Positions 51,493 to 63,250 of a stretch of 64,000 nt of DNA are shown piece after piece. The number at the start of each line of letters is the position of its first letter. The stretch's first letter is position 1. The position numbers and the translations under genes were made by a program. This stretch comes from Tunturiibacter gelidiferens (GTDB lineage Bacteria > Acidobacteriota > Terriglobia > Terriglobales > Acidobacteriaceae): positions 1,798,001 through 1,862,000 of the forward strand of contig NZ_JACCCV010000001.1 of NCBI RefSeq assembly GCF_013410115.1, in the 5' to 3' direction. The notes beneath the pieces are model-generated. The model had not been told where the DNA came from, searched no databases, and saw only the letters and a program-made list of their open reading frames with translations.

Positions 51493-52947
51493 TTGACAAC
51501 CGAAGGTGTGAAGATCGATAGAGTGAAGCCTGCGAGGCGCAGCCTGGTTGAAGCGCAAGAGACGGCGATGCACCATGGGCGGGTAGGCCTGTCCCAGGCG
51601 GAACGCGCGGTTCTGGTTGCCGTGCAATTTACTGGTGAGCGGCGCAAGCTGACTGCGGCGGCGAGGCTAGCAAGGACCGCGGCTGCGGTTTCGGCTGGTA
51701 CTGCGCTGGAGGCCGTTGATCTTTCCGCGACACCAAAGGCGACAGTTGACCTTGATTTCGATTCTTCTTTGGCTGAGTTTGAAGAGCTTGCGAGGAGTGC
51801 GGGGGCTGAAGTGGCTGCAACCCTGATTCAGCGGCGGCCAAGGCCGGATCCGGCGACACTCGTGGGACAGGGAAAGCTGGAGGAGATCGAAGGGGTGATT
51901 GCCTCGACGGGAGCGGATCTGGTGCTGTTTGATCATGATCTTTCTCCGTCGCAGTTGCGGAATCTGGAGGCGAAGCTGCCTTGCCGGGTCATCGATCGAA
52001 CGCAGTTGATTCTGGATATCTTCGCGAGACATGCGCGGACGCGGGAAGGTCAGCTACAGGTGGAGCTGGCACAACTGGAGTATCAGCTGCCCCGGTTGGC
52101 TGGACGCGGGAAGTCGATGTCTCAACTGGGCGGCGGTATCGGGACCCGTGGACCGGGTGAGACACAACTGGAGACGGATCGAAGGAAGATCAATCTGCGA
52201 ATCGATCATGTGAAAGAGCAGCTCGAGTCAGTGCGGCGAATTCGCCGGCAACAGAGGCAGAGGAGAGAGGCGGTTCCGGTGCCGGTGGTGGCGCTGGTCG
52301 GCTATACCAACGCAGGGAAGAGCACACTCTTCAACGCACTGACAGAGGCGGGAGTGCTGGAGTCTTCGCGTATGTTCGCTACGCTCGATCCCAAGCTAAG
52401 GCAGTTGACGCTGCCTTCGCGGAGGAAGATTTTGCTGTCAGATACGGTAGGGTTTATCCGCAATCTACCCCACACGCTGGTTACGAGTTTTCGGGCCACG
52501 CTGGAAGAAGTAGAGCGAGCGGAGCTGCTGCTGCATATTCGCGATGCGTCGAGTCCAATGGTGGATGAGCAGAAGATGCAGGTTGAGAAGGTGTTGGCCG
52601 AGCTGGATGTTTCGAAGAAGCCTGTGATCGAAGTGTTGAACAAGATTGACCTGGTCGGGAGCGACGATGGTATGCCTATGGGAGCGCCGGGAAGCATCGC
52701 AGTCTCCGGCTTAAAAAAGCTCGGGCTAGACCATTTGCTGGGTGCGATCGATGCTGCATTAGTTGTGGATCCACTGATTGAGATGCAGTTTCGTCTGCCG
52801 CAGTCGGAGGGAGCGGTGATGGCCGCTCTGGAGGCGGGGGCCGTCGTGGAGGGAAAGCGGTTCGAGGGAAATCTGGCGTACGTTACGGCGCGAGGGCCAG
52901 CTTCTCTGCTGAACCGGTTCAGAAGATTCCACGAGCGGGTGGGCTGA
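51493..52947 (+). CDS. hflX: Ribosome-associated GTPase HflX
   Basis: GTPase that splits or rescues stalled ribosomes, notably under heat. 484 residues. The N-terminal ribosome-binding domain has [14 protein letters not shown] and the Gly-rich [19 protein letters not shown]. The G domain carries GYTNAGKST (G1), [14 protein letters not shown] (G3) and NKIDLV (G4). A TTG at 51493 is used; an N-terminal extension of about 45 residues precedes family homology. It likely shares a transcript with hfq. Confidence 0.94.
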   Translation: MTTEGVKIDRVKPARRSLVEAQETAMHHGRVGLSQAERAVLVAVQFTGERRKLTAAARLARTAAAVSAGTALEAVDLSATPKATVDLDFDSSLAEFEELARSAGAEVAATLIQRRPRPDPATLVGQGKLEEIEGVIASTGADLVLFDHDLSPSQLRNLEAKLPCRVIDRTQLILDIFARHARTREGQLQVELAQLEYQLPRLAGRGKSMSQLGGGIGTRGPGETQLETDRRKINLRIDHVKEQLESVRRIRRQQRQRREAVPVPVVALVGYTNAGKSTLFNALTEAGVLESSRMFATLDPKLRQLTLPSRRKILLSDTVGFIRNLPHTLVTSFRATLEEVERAELLLHIRDASSPMVDEQKMQVEKVLAELDVSKKPVIEVLNKIDLVGSDDGMPMGAPGSIAVSGLKKLGLDHLLGAIDAALVVDPLIEMQFRLPQSEGAVMAALEAGAVVEGKRFEGNLAYVTARGPASLLNRFRRFHERVG

Positions 52948-53316
52948 TTATCTAAAAGGCTCTTTAACTAGCATAGGCCGCCTGACGAGGAGCGGAGGTG
53001 GTGTCCTCAATCACGCGACCTATGTGACCCAGAGCTTAGGGTCCAGGTGGTAGCTTTAAGTCTAGTCCTTTGTCTCAGGAAGTCAAAGGAAAGGTGGAAA
53101 TAATTCCTCGATATAACTGGCAGAGGCGGTCGTGCGAATATCGTTCAATGTGGCCGATATTCATCGACGGGTTGGTTGACACCCTTGTAATCGCTTTGCT
53201 AAAACTAGGTGTACCTCGAACTATCATGCAGCTTCTGCGCCAGTGTTTCTGGAACAGAGTAGCGGTGTGAGACCGCTCACGACAGGACATCCAAGCGGCC
53301 CCGGCCGACCCCATTC
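52948..53316. other. Leader region of the ATP synthase operon
   Basis: No gene is supported in 369 bases; a 66-codon frame at 53070 has no ribosome-binding site. A sigma-70-like element may lie at 53176-53205 (TTGACA, 17-18 bases, TAAAAC), about 110 bases before the first atp gene. Confidence 0.45.
53176..53205 (+). promoter_or_regulatory. Putative sigma-70-type promoter of the atp operon
   Basis: TTGACA at 53176-53181 matches the -35 consensus; after 18 bases stands TAAAAC as a weak -10. The location before the operon is sensible; the -10 is poor. Confidence 0.35.
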
Positions 53317-53784
53317 ATGGATCAGATACTGAATCAACTCGGTGGACTTGTGCTCGGCTCTGTGCCGACGATTGTCCTATTTATTTTGTTAGTGGCAACT
53401 TATGGGCTCCTTGTCCGGCGCCCGTTGGATCGAGTGCTGGCTGAGCGGCGCGCACGGACCTCAGGCGCAATCGAGCAGGCTCGACGGTCGATTGCCGCTG
53501 CTGAGGCGGAGACCGCGGCCTACGAAGAAAGGCTGCGCAACGCCAGGGTCGAGATCTTTCAGATGCGCGATAAGAAACTGAAGCAGTGGAATGCGGAGCG
53601 TGAGGCGGCACTTGCGCAGGTTCGTCAGCATACACAGGATCGAGTTCATGGAGCTAAGCAGGAGATTGCGCAGAGCGCCCATGAGGCGCGGCTCCAGATT
53701 GCAGAAATGAGCGAAGAGTTAAGCTCGCGCATTCTCAATGCGGTGCTTCCGGCTGGCGTTCATGCGACGGAGGTTGCACAGTGA
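53317..53784 (+). CDS. atpF: ATP synthase F0 subunit b (first b-type copy)
   Basis: Peripheral stalk subunit linking F0 and F1. 155 residues: a helix near the N-terminus (about 13-33, VPTIVLFILLVATYGLL) followed by a long charged coiled coil (DRVLAERRARTSGAIEQARR). Shorter than the next gene product and without a signal sequence, it is like subunit b'. It overlaps the second b gene by four bases. Two different b subunits would form a heterodimeric stalk. Confidence 0.9.
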   Translation: MDQILNQLGGLVLGSVPTIVLFILLVATYGLLVRRPLDRVLAERRARTSGAIEQARRSIAAAEAETAAYEERLRNARVEIFQMRDKKLKQWNAEREAALAQVRQHTQDRVHGAKQEIAQSAHEARLQIAEMSEELSSRILNAVLPAGVHATEVAQ

Positions 53785-54503
53785 AGACTTCCTTTGTAAA
53801 GAGGTTTTTGCCCGTTGTTATTTTGATTGGTTTTCTATTTGCGCCGACCTGCCAGGTGAAGGCGCAGGATGCAAGTGTTTCGAGCGCAAACGCCGGACAG
53901 CAGGCACCTGAGGCGCAGTCGCCGGAGAAGAGTCAGCAGGAAGAAGATGAGAACGACAAGTATCTCCATTCGCCCATGGTGCGTGCTCTTGGGGCGAAGG
54001 TTGGCTTGAACGCTGAGCAGGCGGCCACGGCGTTTACGGTTGCCAACTTTGTGGTCCTCGCTGGGCTCGTGGGGTGGTTCCTGGCAAAGACCTTGCCAAA
54101 GACGTTTCGCGATCGGAACACGTCGATTCAGAAGCAGCTTGTTGACGCGCGTTCGGCGACTGAAGATGCCAATGCCCGGCTGAGCTGTGTCGAAAGTCGT
54201 TTGAGCAGGCTGGACGGTGAAATCGCTGCGATGTGCGCCCAGGCAGAGAAGGATTCAGCGCTTGATGAGCGGCGCATCGCTGCGAGCGTGGAAGAGGAGA
54301 AGCAGAAGATTTTAGCGGCTGCGGAGCAGGAGATCACAGCCGCGACGGCTCTTGCGCAGCGACAGATTCAGCAGTATGCGGCAGAACTTGCTATCGAACA
54401 GGCAGCACGCAAACTGGTAGTAACGGCGGAGACTGACCGTCTGCTGGTGCAGAGTTTTGCGCAGCGGCTGACAGGCGACGATTCAAAGAAAGGGCAAAAC
54501 TAA
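53781..54503 (+). CDS. atpF: ATP synthase F0 subunit b (second, with extra N-terminal part)
   Basis: 240 residues. It has an N-terminal hydrophobic segment like a signal peptide (FLPVVILIGFLFAPTCQVKA), a polar linker rich in Gln/Glu/Ser, then the true membrane helix (AFTVANFVVLAGLVGWFLAK, about 95-115) and a coiled coil ending QSFAQRLTGDDSKK. Normal b subunits have about 160 residues, so about 80 extra residues stand in front. Its stop overlaps the delta-subunit start (TAATG). Confidence 0.88.
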   Translation: MKTSFVKRFLPVVILIGFLFAPTCQVKAQDASVSSANAGQQAPEAQSPEKSQQEEDENDKYLHSPMVRALGAKVGLNAEQAATAFTVANFVVLAGLVGWFLAKTLPKTFRDRNTSIQKQLVDARSATEDANARLSCVESRLSRLDGEIAAMCAQAEKDSALDERRIAASVEEEKQKILAAAEQEITAATALAQRQIQQYAAELAIEQAARKLVVTAETDRLLVQSFAQRLTGDDSKKGQN

Positions 54504-55042
54504 TGTCTGTCCTTTCGTTGCGATATGCACACGCGTTTGCGTCGGTTGCCGCTTCTGCTCACCTTAACGCAGCTGCGGCTCAACAGCAGCTAGGTGATTT
54601 CAGTGGAACGCTTGCCGGGAGCCATGATCTGCGCGAGGTATTGATGAATCCTTCGATCGCGAATGAGCAAAAGTTGAAGGTGCTCGATGCGATTGCCAGC
54701 CGTATTGGGATGTTCCCGCAGGTGCGGAACTTTATTGCCGTGATCATGGATCATCAGCGCCTGGATGAGTTGGACGGGATTCTCAATGAGTACCATGTTC
54801 TTGCCGACGAGCAATCCAACGTGGCGGAGGCGGAGATTACGAGTGCACGACCTCTGAACGACCAGGATCGTGCGGAGCTCGAGGCTCAGGTTGCGAAGCT
54901 TGCAGGGGGACGCGTTCGGGCTACCTATCACCAGGATGCAACCTTGTTGGGTGGGGCTGTGGTGCGACTTGGTTCCACCGTCTATGACGGGTCGATCCGG
55001 GGACAGTTGCAGCAGTTGAAGCAGAAGCTTGTGAACGCGTAG
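54503..55042 (+). CDS. atpH: ATP synthase F1 subunit delta
   Basis: 179 residues, connects the stalk to the top of F1. It begins with SLRYAHAFASVAASAHL, and the C-terminal signature GGAVVRLGSTVYDGSIRGQL is conserved. Translation is coupled to the second b subunit by a one-base overlap. Confidence 0.94.
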   Translation: MSVLSLRYAHAFASVAASAHLNAAAAQQQLGDFSGTLAGSHDLREVLMNPSIANEQKLKVLDAIASRIGMFPQVRNFIAVIMDHQRLDELDGILNEYHVLADEQSNVAEAEITSARPLNDQDRAELEAQVAKLAGGRVRATYHQDATLLGGAVVRLGSTVYDGSIRGQLQQLKQKLVNA

Positions 55043-55096
55043 AGTCTTGCCGGTGACGGCGCTAAGTTTTTTCAAGATTTGACACGAATCGAGTAG

Positions 55097-56665
<1,569 letters not shown>

Positions 56666-56668
56666 ACC

Positions 56669-57760
56669 ATGGCAAACGTACTCGATTTACGGCGTCGCAT
56701 CCGCAGTGTGAAGAACACGCGGCAGATCACGAAAGCCATGAAGATGGTTTCGGCGGCTAAGCTGCGCCGCGCGCAGGAGCGTGCCATGCAGGCTCGGCCC
56801 TACGCGCAGATGCTGATCAACGTGCTGGAGTCCCTGGTACGCCGCACCGATATCTACAACGAGCAGACCGGCGAGATTCTTCATCCTTTGTTGATTGAGC
56901 GTGAAGAGAAGAACGTACTTGTCGTTGTGATTGCCGGTGACAAGGGATTTGCAGGCGGTTTCAACTCCAATGTGGGGAAGGCAGCGCAGAAGTTCATCGA
57001 TACTCGCGTAGCGAGAGGACAGAACATCGATCTTGAGCCCATTGGCAAGAAGGCGATTGGCTTCTACAAGAGAAAGTTTCCAGCGGCGAACTACGAGAAG
57101 ACCGAAGAGCACTACGACAACGATCTCGCAATCCACTACGATACGATCCGTCATCGTGCAGCACAGATCGAAGTTGCGGCGGAGCATCCGGACCTGCTGG
57201 TTAAAACCGAATTTGAGGCTGTCTCCAAGCTGGCGCACTCGATCATCGAACGTTACGAACGGTCGGAGATTGACTCTGTTTATCTCGTCTACAACGAGTT
57301 CAAGTCGGTGCTGCAGCAGAGGATCGTCGTAGAAAAGCTGCTGCCGATTGTCGAGCTTGGAGCTCACAACGTTGAGTCTTCCCTGGAGCCTACCCAGGAG
57401 GAGCGCGATGCTGCTGTTCGGGCGGCGCAATCGGAAGGCATCAGCGTTCACGTGCCCGAAGCCAGCGAGATGGAAGAAGAAGCCAAGAAATTTGGCACCG
57501 CCGATGTCGACTACATCTTCGACCAGTCGCCGGAGAGACTCTTCCGGCATCTGATGCCTCGTTATGTGACGACGGTGATCTTTCATGCTTTGCTGGAGTC
57601 TACTGCTGCGGAACACGCAGCGCGCATGACGGCAACCGATGCTGCGACGAAGAATGCGGGCGATCTGATTGACAGCTTGAGCCTCACCATGAACCGCGTA
57701 AGGCAGGCAGCAATTACCAAAGAAATTATCGAGATTGTGAGTGGTGCGGCTGCCCTGTAA
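56669..57760 (+). CDS. atpG: ATP synthase F1 subunit gamma with internal insertion
   Basis: 363 residues, whereas usual gamma subunits have about 285-300. The rotor helices are intact: RRRIRSVKNTRQITKAMKMV at the start and ATKNAGDLIDSLSLTMNRVR with ITKEIIEIVSGAAAL at the end. The globular part has VIAGDKGFAGGFNSNV. Extra sequence of about 60-70 residues lies around 215-285 and is acidic (SLEPTQEERDAAVRAA, VPEASEMEEEAKKFG). It could limit ATP hydrolysis, as insertions in some other gamma subunits do, but that is inference. Confidence 0.94.
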   Translation: MANVLDLRRRIRSVKNTRQITKAMKMVSAAKLRRAQERAMQARPYAQMLINVLESLVRRTDIYNEQTGEILHPLLIEREEKNVLVVVIAGDKGFAGGFNSNVGKAAQKFIDTRVARGQNIDLEPIGKKAIGFYKRKFPAANYEKTEEHYDNDLAIHYDTIRHRAAQIEVAAEHPDLLVKTEFEAVSKLAHSIIERYERSEIDSVYLVYNEFKSVLQQRIVVEKLLPIVELGAHNVESSLEPTQEERDAAVRAAQSEGISVHVPEASEMEEEAKKFGTADVDYIFDQSPERLFRHLMPRYVTTVIFHALLESTAAEHAARMTATDAATKNAGDLIDSLSLTMNRVRQAAITKEIIEIVSGAAAL

Positions 57761-57778
57761 GTGAGAGAGCCGCAATAA

Positions 57779-59233
<1,455 letters not shown>

Positions 59234-59236
59234 CCA

Positions 59237-59671
59237 ATGGCAGAGACGACGAGCAATTCGGGTTTGTTAGCGGTTCGGCTGGTTACGCCGGACCGTGTTC
59301 TGCTGGATGCGACGGCGGAGGCGGTGGAGTTGCCGTCGATGTCGGGGTATCTCGAAGCGCTGTATGGCGCGGCGCCGCTGCTTGCGGAGCTTGGTGCTGG
59401 TGAGGTCCGGTTGCATGGTGGAAGCTCTGGCGATCAGAAGTTCTTTGTTGCCTGGGGCTTCGTGGAGGTTCTGCCGGAGCGTGTCACGATTCTGGCGGAG
59501 ACCGCGCTGCATCCGAACGAGATTGACACCGCCGAGGCTCAGAAGGAGCTTCAAGAGGGGCAGAAGCTCTGGAACGAGGCTGGCGACGACGGTGAGAAGT
59601 ACGACGAAGCTAACGCGATTACTCGGAAGGCTGAAGAGAAGATCGCTTCGGCTCAGGGTAAGAGCAGCTAG
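59237..59671 (+). CDS. atpC: ATP synthase F1 subunit epsilon
   Basis: 144 residues. The N-terminal beta sandwich (LAVRLVTPDRVLLDATAEAV; FVEVLPERVTILAETA) is standard; the C-terminal two-helix part is IDTAEAQKELQEGQKLWNEA with a following helix. In other bacteria this part can inhibit ATP hydrolysis. Last gene of the operon; a terminator follows at once. The F0 a and c genes are not here. Confidence 0.93.
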   Translation: MAETTSNSGLLAVRLVTPDRVLLDATAEAVELPSMSGYLEALYGAAPLLAELGAGEVRLHGGSSGDQKFFVAWGFVEVLPERVTILAETALHPNEIDTAEAQKELQEGQKLWNEAGDDGEKYDEANAITRKAEEKIASAQGKSS

Positions 59672-59685
59672 CACACGAGAACTTC

Positions 59686-59717
59686 AAAAGCCGCCTGCGG
59701 GCGGCTTTTTTCTTTTT
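59686..59717 (+). terminator. Intrinsic terminator of the atp operon
   Basis: Stem AAAAGCCGCC/GGGCGGCTTTT around a short loop, followed by TTCTTTTT. It begins 15 bases after the atpC stop. Confidence 0.92.
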
Positions 59718-59990
59718 AGAGATTCCCTTTCCGGGGGTACCCCCTGGGGGGTATCTGCGTGCAAGCTCCCTTAAATGAATGAGTTAAGAATTTACGTTTT
59801 TGCAAAATAGTCTAAACAAAAGGGTTGCGGGTAAATTCGTCTTTCTAAAAGCGTTATGAGTTTTCGGCCTGATTAGATGTTTTTATTTCCTCTACTTCAT
59901 AAGCATAGCTGATTCGGCATAACTCATACGCCATGCGTAAGTGCATTGTGATGAATGAGATATGTGATGTAGGGGCTTGACAACGACTTT
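59718..59990. other. AT-rich intergenic island
   Basis: 273 bases clearly lower in GC than the surrounding genes. Near its start is the perfect palindrome GGGGGTACCCCC (about 59733-59744) followed by TGGGGGGTATC. The remainder has no open frame, tRNA or clear hairpin. It runs into repeat copy F. Confidence 0.5.
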
Positions 59991-60200
59991 TGTCCCTGCC
60001 GGACGGGCGCCCTGCGCGGGCGGCGGTCACTTCGTGACTTGTGTACCTTGTTGTGTCGCGTTAAAAAGCTTTGGTCCTCCCGCTGGTCGGAGAGGATGGT
60101 GCCGACCCAGCGCGAGGACCTGTGGTGCTGGTGTTGCCAAGACCGGTAGACGAGTCACGAAGTGACCGCCCCACGCGTAGTGGGCCCGTCTGGCAGGACA
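59991..60200. repeat. Long inverted-repeat hairpin-string element, copy F
   Basis: 210 bp. Left: TGTCCCTGCCGGACGGG (one extra C), hairpins CGCCC-TGCGC-GGGCG and GTCAC-TTC-GTGAC. Centre: GTCCTCCCGCTGGTCGG pairs with CCGACCCAGCGCGAGGAC with a small bulge. Right: GTCAC-GAA-GTGAC, CCCAC-GCGTA-GTGGG and GCCCGTCTGGCAGGACA. It ends seven bases before the stop codon of aroDE; atpC is convergent. Confidence 0.93.
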
Positions 60201-60206
60201 CTTTCT

Positions 60207-61799
60207 TCAGGAAGCTTTTTTCGTCTTGGCTGTGGGTGCAGGAGTCTCCGCGGCAGATTCGGCCTGCTGGCGTAGAGCGTGGATGACGACGCGCAGCATC
60301 TCCTCTTCTGGAGCAGGTTTTCCGGTGAAGATCTCGAACTGGCGCGCTCCCTGTTGTACGAACATCTCGATGCCCGTGATGATGGGGATGCTGTGCTGGC
60401 GTGCGAGGCGCAGGAGTGGGGTTTCGAGTGGGTTGTAGACGAGATCAAAGACCAGCTTGGTGTTGAGATCTGCAGCTTCGAGGATTTGCGCGCCCTTGAT
60501 GCCGGTCATGCCGATGGGAGTCGCATTGACGATTACGTCGAAGGTGGTCTTGGAGAGGGCGTCCTTCTTGATGGTCTTTGAACCGGACTGCTTCGCCAGC
60601 TTTTGCGCTGTTTCGGCGGTGCGATTCAGAATGAAGACCTCGGCTCCCTTGTCACGCATACCGAAGACAGCAGCGCGAGCGGCTCCGCCAGCCCCGAGGA
60701 CGAGGGCCTTTGCTCCGCGAAGAGACAGGCGCTTCTCAATAGGTCCTGTAATGCCGGCGACGTCGGTGTTGAACCCGTAGAGCTTGCCGTCCTGGCGGAG
60801 GACCGTGTTACAGGCGCCGATTTTGGCGGAGAGGGGATCGGTCTTTTCGAGGTGCGCCATGATCTCCTGCTTGAGCGGCATGGTGACGCTGAGGCCCTGG
60901 ATGGGAATCTCGTGGACGAGCTTGAGGAGGTCGGAGAGTTTGTTGGCCTGAAGCGCGAGATAGACAGCGTTGACGGTCTCGCGGCGGAATGCTGTGTTCA
61001 TCATGATGGGCGAGAGCGAGCTTCGGATGGGATTGCCGGCGACGCCGTAGACCTTGGTGGCTGCGTCGACCTGATCGATGCGATAGGTTTCGATGAGTGT
61101 GCGGGCGGCGATCTGGCCTGGTCCGGTCTCTTCGCCGGTGGTTGCGGCGGCGAAGGTAAAGGCGCTGCCGGCGCGGACGCCGAGGACACGCGAGATGATG
61201 CCGGCATCGCCCATACAGATGCCGATGATGTTGGAGTGATCGTCCATGCGTTCGATGAAGCGCATGAGGGTTACGTTGTCGGTGAGCGTCTTGGCAGTTG
61301 GGACTATTTTGATGAAGTCAGGTTGGAAGGGCTCAATGCGTTTGAAGATGTTTTCAAGATCCTTGGTGGCGGTAAAGTCGTGGTGGCTGACGATCAGCGC
61401 GACGCCTGTTTCACGAAGCTTTTGAAGCTCGCCTTTTTTCAGACTCTCAGCGGATTCGAGCTCAAGATCGACGAGGTGGAAGCCGGAGGTTCCTGCCTTG
61501 GAAAGAATCTCCATCTGGGCGGCGAGGTTGCCGGCAAACTTACCGCCGTTGGCTGCGCGGCGGCAGGTGGCGATGGCGGTAACGGCGGTGTTTTCGCTAA
61601 GGAAGTGTTTCAGTTTAGGCAAGGCGAGGAGAGGCTTTTCCAGATAGTCGAGGCGAAACTCGAGGAAAGGGGTCTCTTTGACAACGGCGCTGGCTTTTTC
61701 AAGCATCTCGACGGGCGTGCCGCCGATGATGGCCACGCAGACTTTGCCGATGCGGGAACGAAGAAATTGGGGGGCTACGGTGGGCACATTCACTCTCAT
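60207..61799 (-). CDS. aroDE: Bifunctional 3-dehydroquinate dehydratase (type I)/shikimate dehydrogenase
   Basis: 530 residues fusing two sequential shikimate steps. The N-terminal type I dehydratase (about 15-235) has EFRLDYLEKP, the catalytic His in VSHHDF and the Schiff-base Lys in DFIKIVPTAK. The C-terminal NADP-dependent dehydrogenase (about 245-505) has GNPIRSSLSPIMMNTAF, VTMPLKQEIM with the catalytic Lys, NTDVAGI, and the nucleotide fold VLGAGGAARAAVFGM. A Lys/Ala-rich tail ends the protein. The fusion order resembles the plant enzyme. Repeat copy F lies just beyond its stop. Confidence 0.96.
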   Translation of the reverse strand: MRVNVPTVAPQFLRSRIGKVCVAIIGGTPVEMLEKASAVVKETPFLEFRLDYLEKPLLALPKLKHFLSENTAVTAIATCRRAANGGKFAGNLAAQMEILSKAGTSGFHLVDLELESAESLKKGELQKLRETGVALIVSHHDFTATKDLENIFKRIEPFQPDFIKIVPTAKTLTDNVTLMRFIERMDDHSNIIGICMGDAGIISRVLGVRAGSAFTFAAATTGEETGPGQIAARTLIETYRIDQVDAATKVYGVAGNPIRSSLSPIMMNTAFRRETVNAVYLALQANKLSDLLKLVHEIPIQGLSVTMPLKQEIMAHLEKTDPLSAKIGACNTVLRQDGKLYGFNTDVAGITGPIEKRLSLRGAKALVLGAGGAARAAVFGMRDKGAEVFILNRTAETAQKLAKQSGSKTIKKDALSKTTFDVIVNATPIGMTGIKGAQILEAADLNTKLVFDLVYNPLETPLLRLARQHSIPIITGIEMFVQQGARQFEIFTGKPAPEEEMLRVVIHALRQQAESAAETPAPTAKTKKAS

Positions 61800-62105
61800 G
61801 TCTACAATCGCGGTATATTACAGACCCGCGGGGAAGGATGCAAATTTTTGTTGAAATATAAGGGGGTTAGTTCATGCCCCTGCATCGTCAATTGTTTCCG
61901 TCTCTTTGGATGCGCGAAGCCTTGTTGCGGTACCTATAAAAAGTAGACTCTGCATCTTGAAGAATGTTACTGGGTACTGTTCCACTGGAAGAATGCGCGA
62001 TGACATGACTGAGCGGACCCGGATTCCGGAATCGTTTGGTGAATCTCCTGGTAGGGAGAGACACTACGATCCAAGCTAAGGTACGTTCGAAGTAAAGGAG
62101 TTAGC
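61800..62105. other. Divergent intergenic region, 306 bases
   Basis: It should hold the promoters of aroDE (minus) and pgeF (plus). AT-rich parts lie near 61835-61875 and 61935-61970. The site AAAGGAG (62094-62100) serves pgeF. No RNA gene or repeat is recognised. Confidence 0.5.
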
Positions 62106-62957
62106 GTGAGCGATGGGATTGAAACTATACGGGTTGGGGCCTGGCGGAGGTTTGGGTGGCTGAGACATGGGTTTAGTACCCGAGGCGGGGGTATTTCCAC
62201 GATTTATGGGGGAAAGTCGCTGAATCTAGGGTGGACCAAGGAGGATGAAACAACGCTGGTGGCGGAGAATCGGCGTAATTTTTTGCGGTATGTCGATGGT
62301 GATTTGGGGGATAAACGTGGTTCCGTGCTGGTGGGAGTGCGGCAGATTCACTCCGATGTCGTGCACATCGTTCGCGAAGCGGATGGGGCGCTCGATGGGA
62401 AGTTGCAGACGGCGGATGGGAGGGCTGTGCTGGAGGGCGACGGGTTGATTACTAACGTGCCGGGAGTGCTGGTAGGGGTGGGGACTGCGGATTGCGTTCC
62501 GGTGCTGGTGGTGGATCGGGAGAAGATGGCGGTTGGAGCGTTTCATGCCGGATGGCGGGGGACGGTGGCGCAGATCGTGCAGCGTGGGGTGGCGATGATG
62601 ATGACTGAATACGGGTCACGGGTGGAGGACCTGGAGGCGGCGGTGGGGCCTAGCATCGGGGCTTGCTGCTACTCGGTGGGCCGGGAGGTTCACAGGGAGT
62701 TTAGGGAGCGATTTGCGTATGGTGAGGAGCTCTTCCGGGTTGGCGTGGGTGAGGAGGAGGAGAAGTTGTACCTGGATCTTTGGGAGGCAAATCGGAGGCA
62801 GTTGCTGGAGGCCGGAGTGGGCGAGGATCGCATCACTGTGGTTGGGGAGTGTTCCGCTTGCAAGGTGGATGCGGTGGGGGAGCTGAAGTACTTTTCGCAT
62901 CGTGGGGAGAAGGGTGTTGCTGGGAGGATGTTGAGCGTGGTGGGTGTGGTTGGGTAG
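62106..62957 (+). CDS. pgeF: Multicopper-polyphenol-oxidase-like (YfiH/PgeF) protein
   Basis: 283 residues from a GTG with AAAGGAG upstream. The family acts on purine nucleosides (adenosine deaminase and phosphorylase activity) and in peptidoglycan editing in enterobacteria. Active-site residues are His in VRQIHSDVV, Cys in GTADCVPVLVVD, and His in GAFHAGWRGT. The segment VGPSIGACCYSVG and the end YFSHRGEKGVAGRML are typical. Single gene. Confidence 0.93.
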   Translation: MSDGIETIRVGAWRRFGWLRHGFSTRGGGISTIYGGKSLNLGWTKEDETTLVAENRRNFLRYVDGDLGDKRGSVLVGVRQIHSDVVHIVREADGALDGKLQTADGRAVLEGDGLITNVPGVLVGVGTADCVPVLVVDREKMAVGAFHAGWRGTVAQIVQRGVAMMMTEYGSRVEDLEAAVGPSIGACCYSVGREVHREFRERFAYGEELFRVGVGEEEEKLYLDLWEANRRQLLEAGVGEDRITVVGECSACKVDAVGELKYFSHRGEKGVAGRMLSVVGVVG

Positions 62958-63250
62958 TTCTGAAAGTCAACGGTTCGATTGCTTAGGTCGAGACTTTTGG
63001 GTTGGCGAAGAAGGCGACGGCTGGAGTGTTTGGGCTGGAGGGTTCGAACGGTATGGGGAGGTGGAATGTGTTGGGATCCTTCACTACGTTCAGGATGACA
63101 GCTAAACTCAAATGGCGACTTCGGTTCAGGGTGACGACTTCGGTTGTTGCACGACTTCGCTCAAGGTTGGGATGACGGTTTCAGTTGTCGTGATCGTTCA
63201 CTGTTCGACTTCGCTGATGCTCGGGAGTGTTACGCCGCCTCGTGGCTGCT
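62958..63250. repeat. Intergenic stretch with degenerate REP-like units
   Basis: About 290 bases. From 63073 on there are three to four decayed units of the type CTTCACTACGTTCAGGATGACA, shown in parts as ATCCTTCACTACG and TTCAGGATGACA, then TTCGGTTCAGGGTGACG and ACTTCGCTCAAGG...GGGATGACG. They relate to the hairpin repeats near 13.25 and 21.85 kb. No gene. Confidence 0.6.

Noticed and set aside
53070-53270. 66-codon plus-strand frame before the atp operon
   Set aside because: Non-ATG start without a ribosome-binding site; more likely part of the operon leader.
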